Source: JACDAE01 sp963717195 (GTDB lineage: Bacteria > Chloroflexota > Ktedonobacteria > Ktedonobacterales > Ktedonobacteraceae). From it: a stretch of DNA of 64,000 bases. Below the pieces are notes generated by a model that worked only from the letters and a program-made list of their open reading frames with translations, searched no databases and was not told the origin of the DNA. A program made the translations under genes and the position numbers. Below, in pieces: positions 34,524 to 44,360 of this stretch (position 1 is the first letter of the stretch; the number at the start of each line of letters is the position of its first letter). The stretch lies in assembly GCA_963717195.1 (NCBI GenBank), contig CAVQVR010000021.1:992001-1056000 (forward strand), in the 5' to 3' direction.

Positions 34524-37500
34524 GTGACATTTTTTCAAATTGAGGTGCGAGCAATCTATGAGCGGCACGATGTGCATGCTCAGAAGCTTGCTCGCGAAAT
34601 ATTACAGTTATCGGCGCAGCAAATTCCTTTGCTTACAGAATTTTCCGCCGCTTCATCCCCTCTTAGCATCCGTACCGCGCAACTTTACCACCTCTCAGGC
34701 GATCTCGGTCCCTCTCAATTGGAGCAACTCACCCGGCAACTACTCGTTGATCCAGTGGTGCAGGAGGTCAGTTCCGGTCGTATCCCGGACGATGCTGCTA
34801 CAGGCCATATCGTGGATGTATTTTTCCATCATGGCGTGACCGATACGCTTGCTGAGAGTGTCATTGCAGGTGCCTATATGCTCGGTATTACTGGGCTGGA
34901 TCGCGTTGAAACGGGGCGGCGCTATGTACTGGATCGCCGTTTGAGCGAGTCCGAGGCCCATACTATCGCTCGTGCTCTGCTTTATAATCCGGTCATTCAA
35001 CACTATACTCTTTATAAAGTTGATTCAGCAGATAATGATGAAGAGCCAGCAACGGAATCATTTGCAAACGGACATCCCACCAGAATTATTTCAACGTTCC
35101 CATTGTCGACTATGACCAACGAGCAGTTGATGGAGGTGAGCCAGGCTGGTCTCTTGTCGTTGAATTTGGATGAAATGCATACCATCCAGCACCACTATCA
35201 GAAACTGGGGCGTGAGCCTACCGATGTGGAACTGGAGACACTGGCTCAAACATGGTCGGAGCATTGCTCGCATAAGACCTTTAAGGCAATCATTACATAC
35301 AGCGAGACGGATTCTTCCGGAGCTATCCTGACCTCAGAGACTATTCCGGGCCTGCTGAAACACTATATCATGCGAGCCACCGAACAGGTCAGACCATCCT
35401 GGCTGGTGTCGGCATTCAGTGATAACGCCGGTATCATCCGTTACACAGACCAGTACGATCTTGCCTTCAAGGTCGAGACGCATAATCATCCATCTGCCAT
35501 TGAACCATTTGGTGGTGCTAATACCGGAGTTGGAGGTGTTATTCGCGATGTGTTGGGCGTTTCAGCACGACCCGTTGCCTGTACAGATGTGCTCTGCTTC
35601 GGTCCGCTTGAGACGCCTGCTGACGAGCTACCCGACGGCGTCCTTTCGCCACGCCGTATCGCCAGCGGTGTCGTGAGCGGGGTGCGCGATTATGGCAATA
35701 AAATGGGCATACCTACCGTCAATGGTGCGGTTCTCTATCATCCTGGCTATATTTATAATCCCCTGGTTTTCTGCGGTTGTCTAGGTATTTTGCCGCATGG
35801 TAGCCATCCTAATGCAATACAAGCGGGAGACCATATTGTGGTACTCGGCGGGCGCACGGGTCGCGATGGTGTGCATGGCGCAACCTTCTCTTCTGGCGAG
35901 ATGAGCAGTGAGATTAATGCGCAGGCTGGTGCCGCAGTGCAGATAGGCGCTCCCATTACTGAGAAAAAAGTCACCGATGTTATTATTCAGGCTCGCGACC
36001 GCGAACTGTACCACGCAATTACCGATTGTGGCGCGGGCGGCTTCTCTTCAGCTATTGGTGAGATGGGAGCCGAGACCGGAGCTCATATCGAGTTGACTCA
36101 CGCTCCCTTGAAATATCAAGGTCTGGCTCCCTGGGAAATCTGGCTCTCGGAGGCTCAGGAACGTATGGTTCTGGCCGTACCTTCACAGCATCTTGAGGAA
36201 CTTTTAGAACTCTGCACCATCGAAGAGGTTGAGGCGAGTATTGTTGGAACCTTCACTGACGATCAGCGCCTCGTCGTAACGTACTCTGGCCAGGTCGTCG
36301 CTGATATGGATATGGAGTTTCTCCATTCAGGATGTCCTCGTAGAACGCTGGAGGCGGTGTGGACTCCGAAACGGCGCGTTGCCAATCAGAATGTAGTCAA
36401 TCAGAATTTGCATAATATCACACGCTCCCTGGCACCGACACTTTTATCGCTCTTGCGCCATCCCACTCTTGCGTCAAAAGAGGAGATTGTGCGCCGCTAC
36501 GATCATGAGGTCCAGGGCGCAACCGTGCTAAAGCCGCTGGTCGGAAAGGCAGGCAATGGACCGGGTGATGCAGCAGTCTTGCAACCTATCCTCGCTGAGC
36601 AGACGCAAGCAGGTATCATTCTTTCAAATGGCGTCAATCCTTTATATGGCAATATTGATCCCTATCATATGGCCGTCAACGCCGTCGATGAAGCGCTACG
36701 GAACCTGACCGCCGTGGGTGGTGATATAACACATGCAGCGATTCTGGATAACTTCTGCTGGGGCAATTCTACTGATCCGCAACAACTGGGTATGCTCGTA
36801 CGAGCGGTGAAGGGATGTTATGATGCCGTGCTTGGTTTCGGTACGCCTTTTATCTCAGGGAAAGATAGCCTCAATAACGAGTATCGCGCGGGTGGTAAAC
36901 GCCTGTCTGTTATCCCTACTTTGTTGATCTCGGCCGTGGGTAGAATCGATGATGCTGCTCAGGCGGTTGATATGTCCCTAAAAACGCCCGGCAACTTGCT
37001 CTACCTGGTTGGCACGACGCGCAATGAGCTGGCTGGCTCATATTATACTGAGGTTATTGACCAGGGCTCTTTTGCAACATTGCTGCCTTATACCATGGTG
37101 CCTCAGGTCGATATTTCGCATGCTTATACAACGATGAAGGCACTTGGAGAGACCATTCGCCAGGGATTAGTACGTGCGTGCCATGATCTTTCAGAGGGAG
37201 GATTAGCCCTCGCTGCTGCGGAAATGGCGCTGGCAAGCTTACAGGGTGTCACTCTAGATCTGCGCCATATTTCTATCGGATCCCCCTTACCTCAACTGCC
37301 ATCTGAAGGGAATGAGCAAGTGGATAATTTGGATGTTACTCCTGTTGCCGTTGATATTGTTCGTCTTTTCAGCGAGTCACCATCGCGTTTTCTTGTAGAG
37401 ATTGCTCCCGAACAACTGGGAACATTCGAGAAGCACATGCGCCTCAATGGCATCGAGGATATCGTTTATGTTGGTACTGTCTCACATACCGACCGCTTTA

Positions 37501-37580
37501 TTGTGCGGGATGGAGAAGAAGAATTGATAAACCTGGGAGTGAGCGAACTGCAAGAGGCATGGAAGGGAGGTAAGTCATGA
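34524..37580 (+). CDS. purL: Phosphoribosylformylglycinamidine synthase, PurS-like plus PurL
   Basis: This enzyme converts FGAR and glutamine-derived ammonia to FGAM in purine synthesis. At 1018 residues it is longer than small PurL (about 730). The first 170 residues form two PurS-like modules (IEVRAIYERHDVHAQKLARE; IVDVFFHHGVTDTLAESVIA). The PurL core follows, with LAQTWSEHCSHKTFKAII near residue 242, the ATP/FGAR site VETHNHPSAIEPFGGANTG near 317, DCGAGGFSSAIGEMGAETG, a second synthetase half with FGTPFISGKDSLNNEY, and ACHDLSEGGLALAAAEMALA. The glutaminase is the separate PurQ part of the next gene. The start is a GTG; the stop overlaps the next ATG by 4 bases. It is the first gene of the purine operon. 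Confidence 0.96.
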   Translation: MTFFQIEVRAIYERHDVHAQKLAREILQLSAQQIPLLTEFSAASSPLSIRTAQLYHLSGDLGPSQLEQLTRQLLVDPVVQEVSSGRIPDDAATGHIVDVFFHHGVTDTLAESVIAGAYMLGITGLDRVETGRRYVLDRRLSESEAHTIARALLYNPVIQHYTLYKVDSADNDEEPATESFANGHPTRIISTFPLSTMTNEQLMEVSQAGLLSLNLDEMHTIQHHYQKLGREPTDVELETLAQTWSEHCSHKTFKAIITYSETDSSGAILTSETIPGLLKHYIMRATEQVRPSWLVSAFSDNAGIIRYTDQYDLAFKVETHNHPSAIEPFGGANTGVGGVIRDVLGVSARPVACTDVLCFGPLETPADELPDGVLSPRRIASGVVSGVRDYGNKMGIPTVNGAVLYHPGYIYNPLVFCGCLGILPHGSHPNAIQAGDHIVVLGGRTGRDGVHGATFSSGEMSSEINAQAGAAVQIGAPITEKKVTDVIIQARDRELYHAITDCGAGGFSSAIGEMGAETGAHIELTHAPLKYQGLAPWEIWLSEAQERMVLAVPSQHLEELLELCTIEEVEASIVGTFTDDQRLVVTYSGQVVADMDMEFLHSGCPRRTLEAVWTPKRRVANQNVVNQNLHNITRSLAPTLLSLLRHPTLASKEEIVRRYDHEVQGATVLKPLVGKAGNGPGDAAVLQPILAEQTQAGIILSNGVNPLYGNIDPYHMAVNAVDEALRNLTAVGGDITHAAILDNFCWGNSTDPQQLGMLVRAVKGCYDAVLGFGTPFISGKDSLNNEYRAGGKRLSVIPTLLISAVGRIDDAAQAVDMSLKTPGNLLYLVGTTRNELAGSYYTEVIDQGSFATLLPYTMVPQVDISHAYTTMKALGETIRQGLVRACHDLSEGGLALAAAEMALASLQGVTLDLRHISIGSPLPQLPSEGNEQVDNLDVTPVAVDIVRLFSESPSRFLVEIAPEQLGTFEKHMRLNGIEDIVYVGTVSHTDRFIVRDGEEELINLGVSELQEAWKGGKS

Positions 37581-39475
37581 CCCGTGCTCTCGTATTGCGT
37601 GCACCAGGCATTAACTGCGACCTTGAGACTGCTCAGGCCTGTCGCCTGGTCGGTTTCCAGACCGATCTTGTACACATCAATCAACTTCTTAAGGCACCTG
37701 AAACGCTACTGGATTACCAGTTCCTGGTCATCCCCGGCGGCTTCTCTTATGGTGATGATCTGGGAGCGGGCACACTACTGGCAAAGAATCTCACCATTCA
37801 TCTCGGTTCCCAACTTCAGCGTTTTATTGATGAGGGACGACCGGTACTGGGCATCTGCAATGGCTTTCAGGTTCTGATTCGCGCAGGCCTGCTGCCAGGT
37901 CTTGTAGATACGAATGAGCAGCAGATAATCTCGCCGCGTGCCACTCTGACCGAGAATGTTTCGGCTCAGTTTGAATGCCGCTGGGTGACATTGAGCACTC
38001 AACCAGGTTCCTGTATTTTTACGCAGAATATAGAGCGTTCAATTGAGCTGCCGGTTGCTCATGGTGAGGGACAATTCGTGTTAGCTGGCGATGTTTCCCA
38101 GGTACAGGCCAGTGGACAGGTACCGCTTGTCTATATTGCCAGAGATGGTGATCTCGATCAGAGCGTTCCCTATCCCGATAATCCTAATGGTTCCGCCAAC
38201 AATGTCGCGGGCGTGTGCAATGCACGCGGCAATGTATTTGGCCTCATGCCTCATCCTGAGCGCTATGTTCATGCTTTGCAACATCCGCAGCGCCGTTCGC
38301 TCGCAAATGGACAGGGCGATGGGCTATTGATATTTAGAAATGCCTATATTTATGCTCAGCGACTGGGCGGTGAAACTGCTGAGCCAGAGGTGTTTGCTAA
38401 AGCAGTATCTGCTTCATCTTCTCTATCAACGCACCTGGAGCAGACACGTGTTGCTTCCGATTCCTATGCCACCAGTGGTGTCAACATTGCTGCTGCCGAT
38501 CAGGCAAAACGCTTGATGCAGAAGGCTATTCGTGCGACGCAGGGTCCTGATGTGTTAGCCGGTATGGGCGCGTTCGCAGGCGTTCTGAGCATGAAAAATC
38601 TACAGAAAATGCGCCAGCCCGCGCTAGTTGCCTCTACGGATGGTGTTGGTACCAAAACGTTGCTTGCTTCGCAGGCCCGGCGTTTTGATACCATCGGATA
38701 CGATCTCGTCAATCATTCCGTCAATGATCTACTTACCCAGAGTGCCAGGCCGCTCTTCTTTATGGACTACCTGGCGATGGGCAGACTTGACGCAGTGCTG
38801 GCGGCAAAAATTGTACGCAGCGTCGCTGATGCCTGTGTAGAAGTGAATTGTGTCCTGCTCGGTGGTGAAACGGCGGAGATGCCCGATGTCTACCAATCGG
38901 GTGCCTTTGACCTCGCTGGTACGATTGTGGGCGTGGTTGAGGAAGATGAAGTGACGCATACATCAAGTATCTGTGCAGGCGATATATTACTTGGTCTGCC
39001 TTCCAGTGGATTACATACCAACGGCTACTCGCTCGCTCGCAGCATTTTCGCTCCCTACGCGCTCAATACTATCTTTCCCGAATTAGGTGAGCCACTCATT
39101 GATGCTTTGCTGCGTCCACATCGTTGTTATCTGCACGAGGTTAACCAGTTGCGTGAATACCTGGCGGATCGGAGTCGCTTTATCAAAGGCATGGCTCATA
39201 TTACTGGGGGAGGGTTTGCAGGAAACATCTCACGTATCCTGCCCACTGGTACACAGGCCATCATTGAAACGAAATCCTGGGAAGTCCCACCACTCTTCCG
39301 TCTACTTGCACGTTTAGGCAGCCTTGCACAGGAAGAACAATATCATACCTTTAATATGGGTATTGGCATGGTACTGGTACTTGCACCGAAAGCCGCATTG
39401 GAGGCGCGTTGTGTGCTCCCAGAACTCCTTACTGTCGGCTACGTTACAGAAGGTGAAGGTGTCATCTTACAATGA
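37577..39475 (+). CDS. purQ/purM: PurQ-PurM fusion: FGAM synthase glutaminase and AIR synthase
   Basis: One 632-residue frame joins two enzymes. Residues 1 to about 270 are PurQ, the class I glutaminase that feeds ammonia to PurL: APGINCDLETAQACRLVGF, the nucleophile in RPVLGICNGFQVLIRAGLLP near residue 94, and LMPHPERYVHAL with the His/Glu near 224. From about residue 285, PurM (FGAM cyclo-ligase giving AIR) begins with SGVNIAAADQAKRLMQKAIR and shows VASTDGVGTKTLLA, NDLLTQSARPLFFMDYLA, LLGGETAEMPDVY and MAHITGGGFAGNISRILP. The two reactions are consecutive in the pathway. The fusion is unusual, and no stop or shift is seen at the joint. It overlaps purL by ATGA. Confidence 0.95.
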   Translation: MTRALVLRAPGINCDLETAQACRLVGFQTDLVHINQLLKAPETLLDYQFLVIPGGFSYGDDLGAGTLLAKNLTIHLGSQLQRFIDEGRPVLGICNGFQVLIRAGLLPGLVDTNEQQIISPRATLTENVSAQFECRWVTLSTQPGSCIFTQNIERSIELPVAHGEGQFVLAGDVSQVQASGQVPLVYIARDGDLDQSVPYPDNPNGSANNVAGVCNARGNVFGLMPHPERYVHALQHPQRRSLANGQGDGLLIFRNAYIYAQRLGGETAEPEVFAKAVSASSSLSTHLEQTRVASDSYATSGVNIAAADQAKRLMQKAIRATQGPDVLAGMGAFAGVLSMKNLQKMRQPALVASTDGVGTKTLLASQARRFDTIGYDLVNHSVNDLLTQSARPLFFMDYLAMGRLDAVLAAKIVRSVADACVEVNCVLLGGETAEMPDVYQSGAFDLAGTIVGVVEEDEVTHTSSICAGDILLGLPSSGLHTNGYSLARSIFAPYALNTIFPELGEPLIDALLRPHRCYLHEVNQLREYLADRSRFIKGMAHITGGGFAGNISRILPTGTQAIIETKSWEVPPLFRLLARLGSLAQEEQYHTFNMGIGMVLVLAPKAALEARCVLPELLTVGYVTEGEGVILQ

Positions 39476-39524
39476 ATAGCAACGAAATAATGTAAAAAGG
39501 AGAATCATAAAAAGGGAAAATCCA

Positions 39525-40289
39525 ATGACAAACAATCCAATATCTGGCCCTCTGCTTACCGAGGGAAAAACTAAACAAATTTATGCCCATCCTGACGATA
39601 AAACGCTGGTCTATATAGTGAGTAAAGATCAAATCACTGCGGGTGATGGTGTCCGGCGAAACGAACTGGTAGGGAAATCACGCTGGAGCACCATTACCAC
39701 CTCCAATGTATTTCGCCTCTTAAATAATGCTGGCATTCCCACCCATTTTGTGCGACAGATCGACGATGTAACGCTACTCGTCAAGCGTTGTACTATGTTG
39801 CCCATTGAACACGTACAACGTCGCCTCGCGACCGGCTCATATTTAAAACGTCATCCAGAAGTAAGCGAGGGAACACGTTTCGATCCGGTACTGATCGAGA
39901 CATTTTTGAAGGATGATGCTCGTCATGATCCACAGATCTCGCCGCAGGACATCCTCAATCTGGAGTTGGCAACGCGGCAAGAGAGCGAGGAGATGGTCGA
40001 ACTGGGTCATCGCGTATTTGCAGTGATTGAGCAGGCATGGGCTACTGTAGATGTAACCCTGGTCGATCTCAAAATCGAGTTTGGGCGAGATATGGCAGGC
40101 AATTTGCTCGTTGCGGACGTTATTGATAATGATAGTTGGCGGCTCTGGCCTGCTGGCGACAAAACACGTATGTTAGATAAACAGGTCTATCGGAATTTGA
40201 AGAATGTAACATCGGAGGACTTGCAAGGGATCGCCGATCGCTACGCCTTAGTGGCCGATCTGACAGGCAAGTTAACTACCAGCCGCTAA
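39525..40289 (+). CDS. purC: Phosphoribosylaminoimidazole-succinocarboxamide synthase
   Basis: This gene encodes PurC (SAICAR synthetase), which joins aspartate to CAIR using ATP. The 254 residues carry the conserved TEGKTKQIYAHPDDKTLVYI near the start, DQITAGDGVRRNELVGK, the signature MLPIEHVQRRLATGSYLKR near residues 88-106, the metal and substrate loop LVDLKIEFGRDMAGNLLVAD, and DNDSWRLWPAGDKTRMLDKQ. This is the family's usual length. The start follows AGGGAAAATCC, 49 bases after purM. It is an operon member. Confidence 0.96.
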   Translation: MTNNPISGPLLTEGKTKQIYAHPDDKTLVYIVSKDQITAGDGVRRNELVGKSRWSTITTSNVFRLLNNAGIPTHFVRQIDDVTLLVKRCTMLPIEHVQRRLATGSYLKRHPEVSEGTRFDPVLIETFLKDDARHDPQISPQDILNLELATRQESEEMVELGHRVFAVIEQAWATVDVTLVDLKIEFGRDMAGNLLVADVIDNDSWRLWPAGDKTRMLDKQVYRNLKNVTSEDLQGIADRYALVADLTGKLTTSR

Positions 40290-40327
40290 AAGTGCTAGAA
40301 TATCTACCCCTTCGAGAGGAGAAGAGC

Positions 40328-41824
40328 ATGGAACGATTACACGATGCTTGTGGTATCGTGGGAATCTACGCCCATCGCGACGATGAGAGTCTTGATGTGC
40401 GTCGTTACCTCACATTGGCGCTCACTGCCTTGCAACATCGTGGTCAAGAGAGCGCAGGTATGGCCGTGTATGATAGTGAGGGGCGCATTGCCAACCGTAT
40501 AGCCATGGGCAAGGTGCGCGATGTGTTTCAGGATTCTGGCACAAGCCTGCCTTTCACTCGCTGCGGAATCGGCCACGTGCGCTACTCAACAACTGGATCC
40601 AGTTGTGTCGAAAACGCTGGACCTTTCATTGTTGGTTCTCACCCTGACGCCTATGACACTGTTGCAGTTGCCCATAACGGTAATCTGGTAAATGGTCCGC
40701 AGTTGCGCGAAATGGTCCCTCAAGATGCATTGAATTCTACAACAGACAGCGAGGTCATGGCTTTGCTGCTTCTCTATGCAGAGGGTCAGAATCAGCGTGA
40801 ACGTATGATTGCATCATTTCCGCTAATGCGTGGTGCCTATAGTCTGGTGATCCTGGCGGAAGGCAAGCTCTATGCCATACGTGATCCCTGGGGTATGCGC
40901 CCTTTGTGCATCGGTCGCATCGGTAAGACCTGGATCGTTGCTTCCGAGTCGTGCGCGTTAGATCGTACTGGTGCAACCTACATACGCGAAGTGGAACCCG
41001 GTGAGCTGATCACTATCGATGAGCACGGGATGCACTCTGAAATGCTGGTAAAAGTACCTCGTCAGAGCCTCTGCGTTTTCGAGTATATCTACTTCTCCGA
41101 TGCGACCAGCGAGATTCAAGGCCGTCATACCTATATAGTGCGTGAAGCTCTGGGGCGTGAGCTGGCGAAAGAATTTCCTGTCGATGCCGATCTTGTAGTC
41201 CCTGTACCTGATTCCTCCGTTCCCGCTGCTCTTGGCTATGCCGAACGATCGGGCATCCCTTACGGCAATGCCATCATCAAGAATCGCTATACTGATCGCA
41301 CCTTCATCAAGCCTGATCAGCGTCTGCGCCAGCTGGAGGTAGATCTGAAATTCAACATGGTCAAGCCAAAAATTACTGGCAAGCGCTTGATAATCGTGGA
41401 TGATTCGATTGTGCGTGGCAATACGATGAAGCGCCTTGTTGCAGCGTTGCGTCGTCAGGGGGCACGCGAAATCCACCTGCGCTCAAGTTCGCCGCCGCTG
41501 CGCCATCCCTGCTACTTCGGCATCGATATCCCTCAGGAGGCGGAACTGATTGCAGCAGGCCGTAGCACCAAGGAGATCGCCGACTATATCGGTGTTGACA
41601 GTCTGGGTTACTTAAGCATGGCTGGATTGGGAAGAGCCATCAACTCGGCCTCACTTGATGCCAGGGCACTTGATGACGAAGCAGCTCATACATTCCTGCA
41701 CAGCCAATTTTGCTACGGTTGTATGGAGAAACAGGGCTGGCCCTTTAATCCTTTAACCGAAGCAAACTACAATCCTGAGCGCTTACCGGTCATACTGGCG
41801 AGTGCAATAACAAAACGACAATAA
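40328..41824 (+). CDS. purF: Amidophosphoribosyltransferase
   Basis: PurF performs the first committed step, moving ammonia from glutamine onto PRPP. From the ATG at 40328 (behind GAGAGGAGAAG) the protein begins MERLHDACGIVGIYAHRDDE, so Cys8 would become the N-terminal nucleophile after removal of a seven-residue propeptide, as in the Bacillus-type enzyme. The PRPP site RLIIVDDSIVRGNTMKRLV is near residues 355-375. Cysteines in SLCVFEYIYFSD, HPCYFGID and FCYGCMEKQGWPF occupy positions of the four Fe-S ligands of that type. An in-frame start at 40292 would add 12 residues without reason. Confidence 0.96.
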   Translation: MERLHDACGIVGIYAHRDDESLDVRRYLTLALTALQHRGQESAGMAVYDSEGRIANRIAMGKVRDVFQDSGTSLPFTRCGIGHVRYSTTGSSCVENAGPFIVGSHPDAYDTVAVAHNGNLVNGPQLREMVPQDALNSTTDSEVMALLLLYAEGQNQRERMIASFPLMRGAYSLVILAEGKLYAIRDPWGMRPLCIGRIGKTWIVASESCALDRTGATYIREVEPGELITIDEHGMHSEMLVKVPRQSLCVFEYIYFSDATSEIQGRHTYIVREALGRELAKEFPVDADLVVPVPDSSVPAALGYAERSGIPYGNAIIKNRYTDRTFIKPDQRLRQLEVDLKFNMVKPKITGKRLIIVDDSIVRGNTMKRLVAALRRQGAREIHLRSSSPPLRHPCYFGIDIPQEAELIAAGRSTKEIADYIGVDSLGYLSMAGLGRAINSASLDARALDDEAAHTFLHSQFCYGCMEKQGWPFNPLTEANYNPERLPVILASAITKRQ

Positions 41825-41861
41825 TCTTGTCACCGAAAAAACCTTAAGGAGTAATAGAGAC

Positions 41862-43133
41862 GTGCGTGTATTAGTCATCGGTTCGGGAGCGCGTGAACAT
41901 GCGCTGATATGGAAGCTGGCGCAGAGTTCGCGCATCACACATCTGTATGCTGCACCGGGCAACCCCGGCATGAGCTCGCATGCGGAATGTGTGCCACTCG
42001 ATGTAACACAATTTGCCGAGGTGGCAGATTTTGCCGAACGTACCCGAATCGACCTGACTGTCGTAGGACCGGAAGTGCCTCTGGTAGATGGTATCGTTGA
42101 TCTCTTTCGTCAACGAGGACTACGCGTCTTTGGTCCCAGCGCTGATGGCGCCGCCCTTGAAGGGAGCAAAGCGTTTGCCAAAGAATTAATGACCTCGGCA
42201 GGCATTCCCACAGCGCAACACCGCACGTTTACCAGCTATTCCGAAGCGCGTGCTTACCTGGAACAGCATGGTGCCCCCGTTGTCGTCAAAGCTGATGGCA
42301 ACGCGGCAGGCAAGGGAGCAATCGTCGCGCTGGATCTGGCTACAGCTCATAACGCGCTCAAGGAAATGATGGTCGAGCGTGTCTTCGGTGCTGCTGGCGA
42401 TCTCGTTGTCATTGAGGATTACCTACAAGGCGACGAGATTGGCTCAACCGCTATCTGCAACGGCACCAGCTTTCTCCCTCTGACGCTCACGCAAGATCAC
42501 AAGCGTGCCCTCGACAACGATCAAGGTCTAAATACTGGGGGCATGGGTGTATTCACACCGTTGCCTTTCGTTGCTCAATCCCAGGAGCAAAGCATTCACC
42601 AGCAGATCATCGCTACCACGCTGCAAGCGCTCAAGCAGAGAGGCATCCATTTCACAGGCGTCCTCTATTCCAACATTATGCTCACCGCTCAGGGTCCCAG
42701 TGTTCTAGAGCACAACACTCGCTTCGGCGATCCTGAAACGCAGGCGTTCATGCTCCTTTTGCGCGAAGATCTGCTCAATGTGCTCGAATTTGCTGAGGGT
42801 AAGAGCGTTGGTTCTCAAAATCTCTGGCATCCGGGTTACGCTATCAGTCTCACGCTGGCATCCGGCGGCTATCCTGGCAAATATCGTTCAGGCATTCCCA
42901 TCACAGGCATAGAAGAGGCCAGCCGTTTAGATGGTGTGCAGGTTTTCCACGCGGGTACAGCTCTTCAGGATGGTTGCCTTGTTACGGCTGGTGGGCGCGT
43001 TCTGAGCGTTGCGGCTCATGGTGCAACCTTGCAGGAAGCCGTTGCGAAGGTTTACGAGGGTGCATCGTTGATAGCATTTGAGGGGATGCATTATCGGAGG
43101 GATATTGCACATCGGGGGCTACGTGCGAGGTAG
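41862..43133 (+). CDS. purD: Phosphoribosylamine-glycine ligase
   Basis: PurD makes GAR from phosphoribosylamine, glycine and ATP. The 423-residue ATP-grasp protein has MRVLVIGSGAREHALIWKLA, VGPEVPLVDGIVD, VVVKADGNAAGKGAIVALDL, QDHKRALDNDQGLNTGGMG and HNTRFGDPETQAFM. A few normally conserved positions differ (QGLNTGGMG where GPNTGGMG is usual, HNTRFGDPE where YNVRFGDPE or FNVRFGDPE is usual), but catalytic residues appear kept. The start is a GTG behind AAGGAGTAATAGAGAC. It ends the purine operon as seen; purE, purK, purB, purN and purH are not in the window. Confidence 0.95.
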   Translation: MRVLVIGSGAREHALIWKLAQSSRITHLYAAPGNPGMSSHAECVPLDVTQFAEVADFAERTRIDLTVVGPEVPLVDGIVDLFRQRGLRVFGPSADGAALEGSKAFAKELMTSAGIPTAQHRTFTSYSEARAYLEQHGAPVVVKADGNAAGKGAIVALDLATAHNALKEMMVERVFGAAGDLVVIEDYLQGDEIGSTAICNGTSFLPLTLTQDHKRALDNDQGLNTGGMGVFTPLPFVAQSQEQSIHQQIIATTLQALKQRGIHFTGVLYSNIMLTAQGPSVLEHNTRFGDPETQAFMLLLREDLLNVLEFAEGKSVGSQNLWHPGYAISLTLASGGYPGKYRSGIPITGIEEASRLDGVQVFHAGTALQDGCLVTAGGRVLSVAAHGATLQEAVAKVYEGASLIAFEGMHYRRDIAHRGLRAR

Positions 43134-43154
43134 TGGAGGATAATACTGTACTTG

Positions 43155-44333
43155 CTATACATCCATCTTTGCAGCTAAAAGTGTCTTCAGGAAGCCTCCC
43201 AACAGCTCACGGCTAATAGACGATGTTTGCCTGTTCGTTTCGCTATCCATGCGATGCACGATAACGGTATCAAACGCTGGAATGACTACGACAAAATGCC
43301 CTCCTAATCCAAGGGCAGCAAAAGAACCCTGGGGCAAGGTCACGCCGGGGAACATGTTGCCATCAACCGCGACCCACCACATGTACCCATAACCAGATCC
43401 AAACCATGCGCTTGAATGGGCCATTGTACTCTCTTTCACCCATTGCCTGGGTACGATCTGTTGCCCATTCCACTCACCTTCGTTGAGAAAAAGCCAGCCA
43501 AAGCGGGCCAGGTCACGAGCTGACATACGGAACCAGTAACAAGGATGTACAGATACGCTTGTTCCTACATAATAGGTGCTTGCATCTTCTGGAAAATCAT
43601 CTAATGGCAGTAGCGAAACATCATCTCCATCCCGCCATTCTGTACGACGAAGAAACTCAGTTCCTTGTTGCTTCAGTTCGCTAAGTTGCATACGGAACCA
43701 ATACGCAGGGTGTAATGCATCCAGGCCACCTCCCCGGTAGAGGATATCACTAAAAGCGAAATCTTCCATCTGTAATGGGGTAGCAATGCGTTGATGAAAT
43801 GCTGCGAATAGACTTGTCTGCGTACATTGCTCAAAAATGGTTCCTAATGTGTTGAAATCCCAGTTGTTATAATACCAGAATGTTCCTGGAGCGTGACTGC
43901 CACGTTCAGGGAGTCGATTATTTGGCTGACAACTGGCAGGATGATAGATGCCAGAACGGGCCTTTAAGAGATCAATAATTGTTGCCTGCTTCTCTTGAGG
44001 TGTCAATACTGGTTCGTTGTCGTCGATAGCAAGTCCATTTAAAGTTTGCGTTATATCGATACTGCCCTCATTAATAGCGATACCAAATAAACTGCTCAGG
44101 AGGCTTTTACGCATTGAGTGGCAAGGAAAACGGCGTGCTGTATCTCCCCATTCAGCAAGAATCTTGCCACTTGTAACGACTAGAGCAGCAGCCGAACCCA
44201 ATGTATCAGCATACGGCTGTGCTGCATGCAAGCGTGTTGTTGACCATCCCACATCTTCAGGTACAGCAACATGTTCCCACGTTATTGCAGGATAATTTTG
44301 GTGTTGGTGCATCGTTATTGAACTTATCTCCAT
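43155..44333 (-). CDS. Serine hydrolase, beta-lactamase class C family
   Basis: This 392-residue protein has the penicillin-binding-like serine hydrolase fold: the SxxK motif in FPCHSMRKSLLSSLFGIAI near residues 73-76, the YxN motif in GTFWYYNNWDFNTLG near residue 153, and a late GLGGHFVVVIP region in place of the KTG motif. No signal peptide is seen, so it is probably cytoplasmic; many relatives are esterases or peptidases, not true beta-lactamases. A phrase occurs twice (HPAYWFRMQLSEL and HPCYWFRMSARDL). It converges on purD, with 21 bases between the stops. Confidence 0.87.
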   Translation of the reverse strand: MEISSITMHQHQNYPAITWEHVAVPEDVGWSTTRLHAAQPYADTLGSAAALVVTSGKILAEWGDTARRFPCHSMRKSLLSSLFGIAINEGSIDITQTLNGLAIDDNEPVLTPQEKQATIIDLLKARSGIYHPASCQPNNRLPERGSHAPGTFWYYNNWDFNTLGTIFEQCTQTSLFAAFHQRIATPLQMEDFAFSDILYRGGGLDALHPAYWFRMQLSELKQQGTEFLRRTEWRDGDDVSLLPLDDFPEDASTYYVGTSVSVHPCYWFRMSARDLARFGWLFLNEGEWNGQQIVPRQWVKESTMAHSSAWFGSGYGYMWWVAVDGNMFPGVTLPQGSFAALGLGGHFVVVIPAFDTVIVHRMDSETNRQTSSISRELLGGFLKTLLAAKMDV

Positions 44334-44360
44334 TCGTTTTCATTACTATGAATTGAAGCC

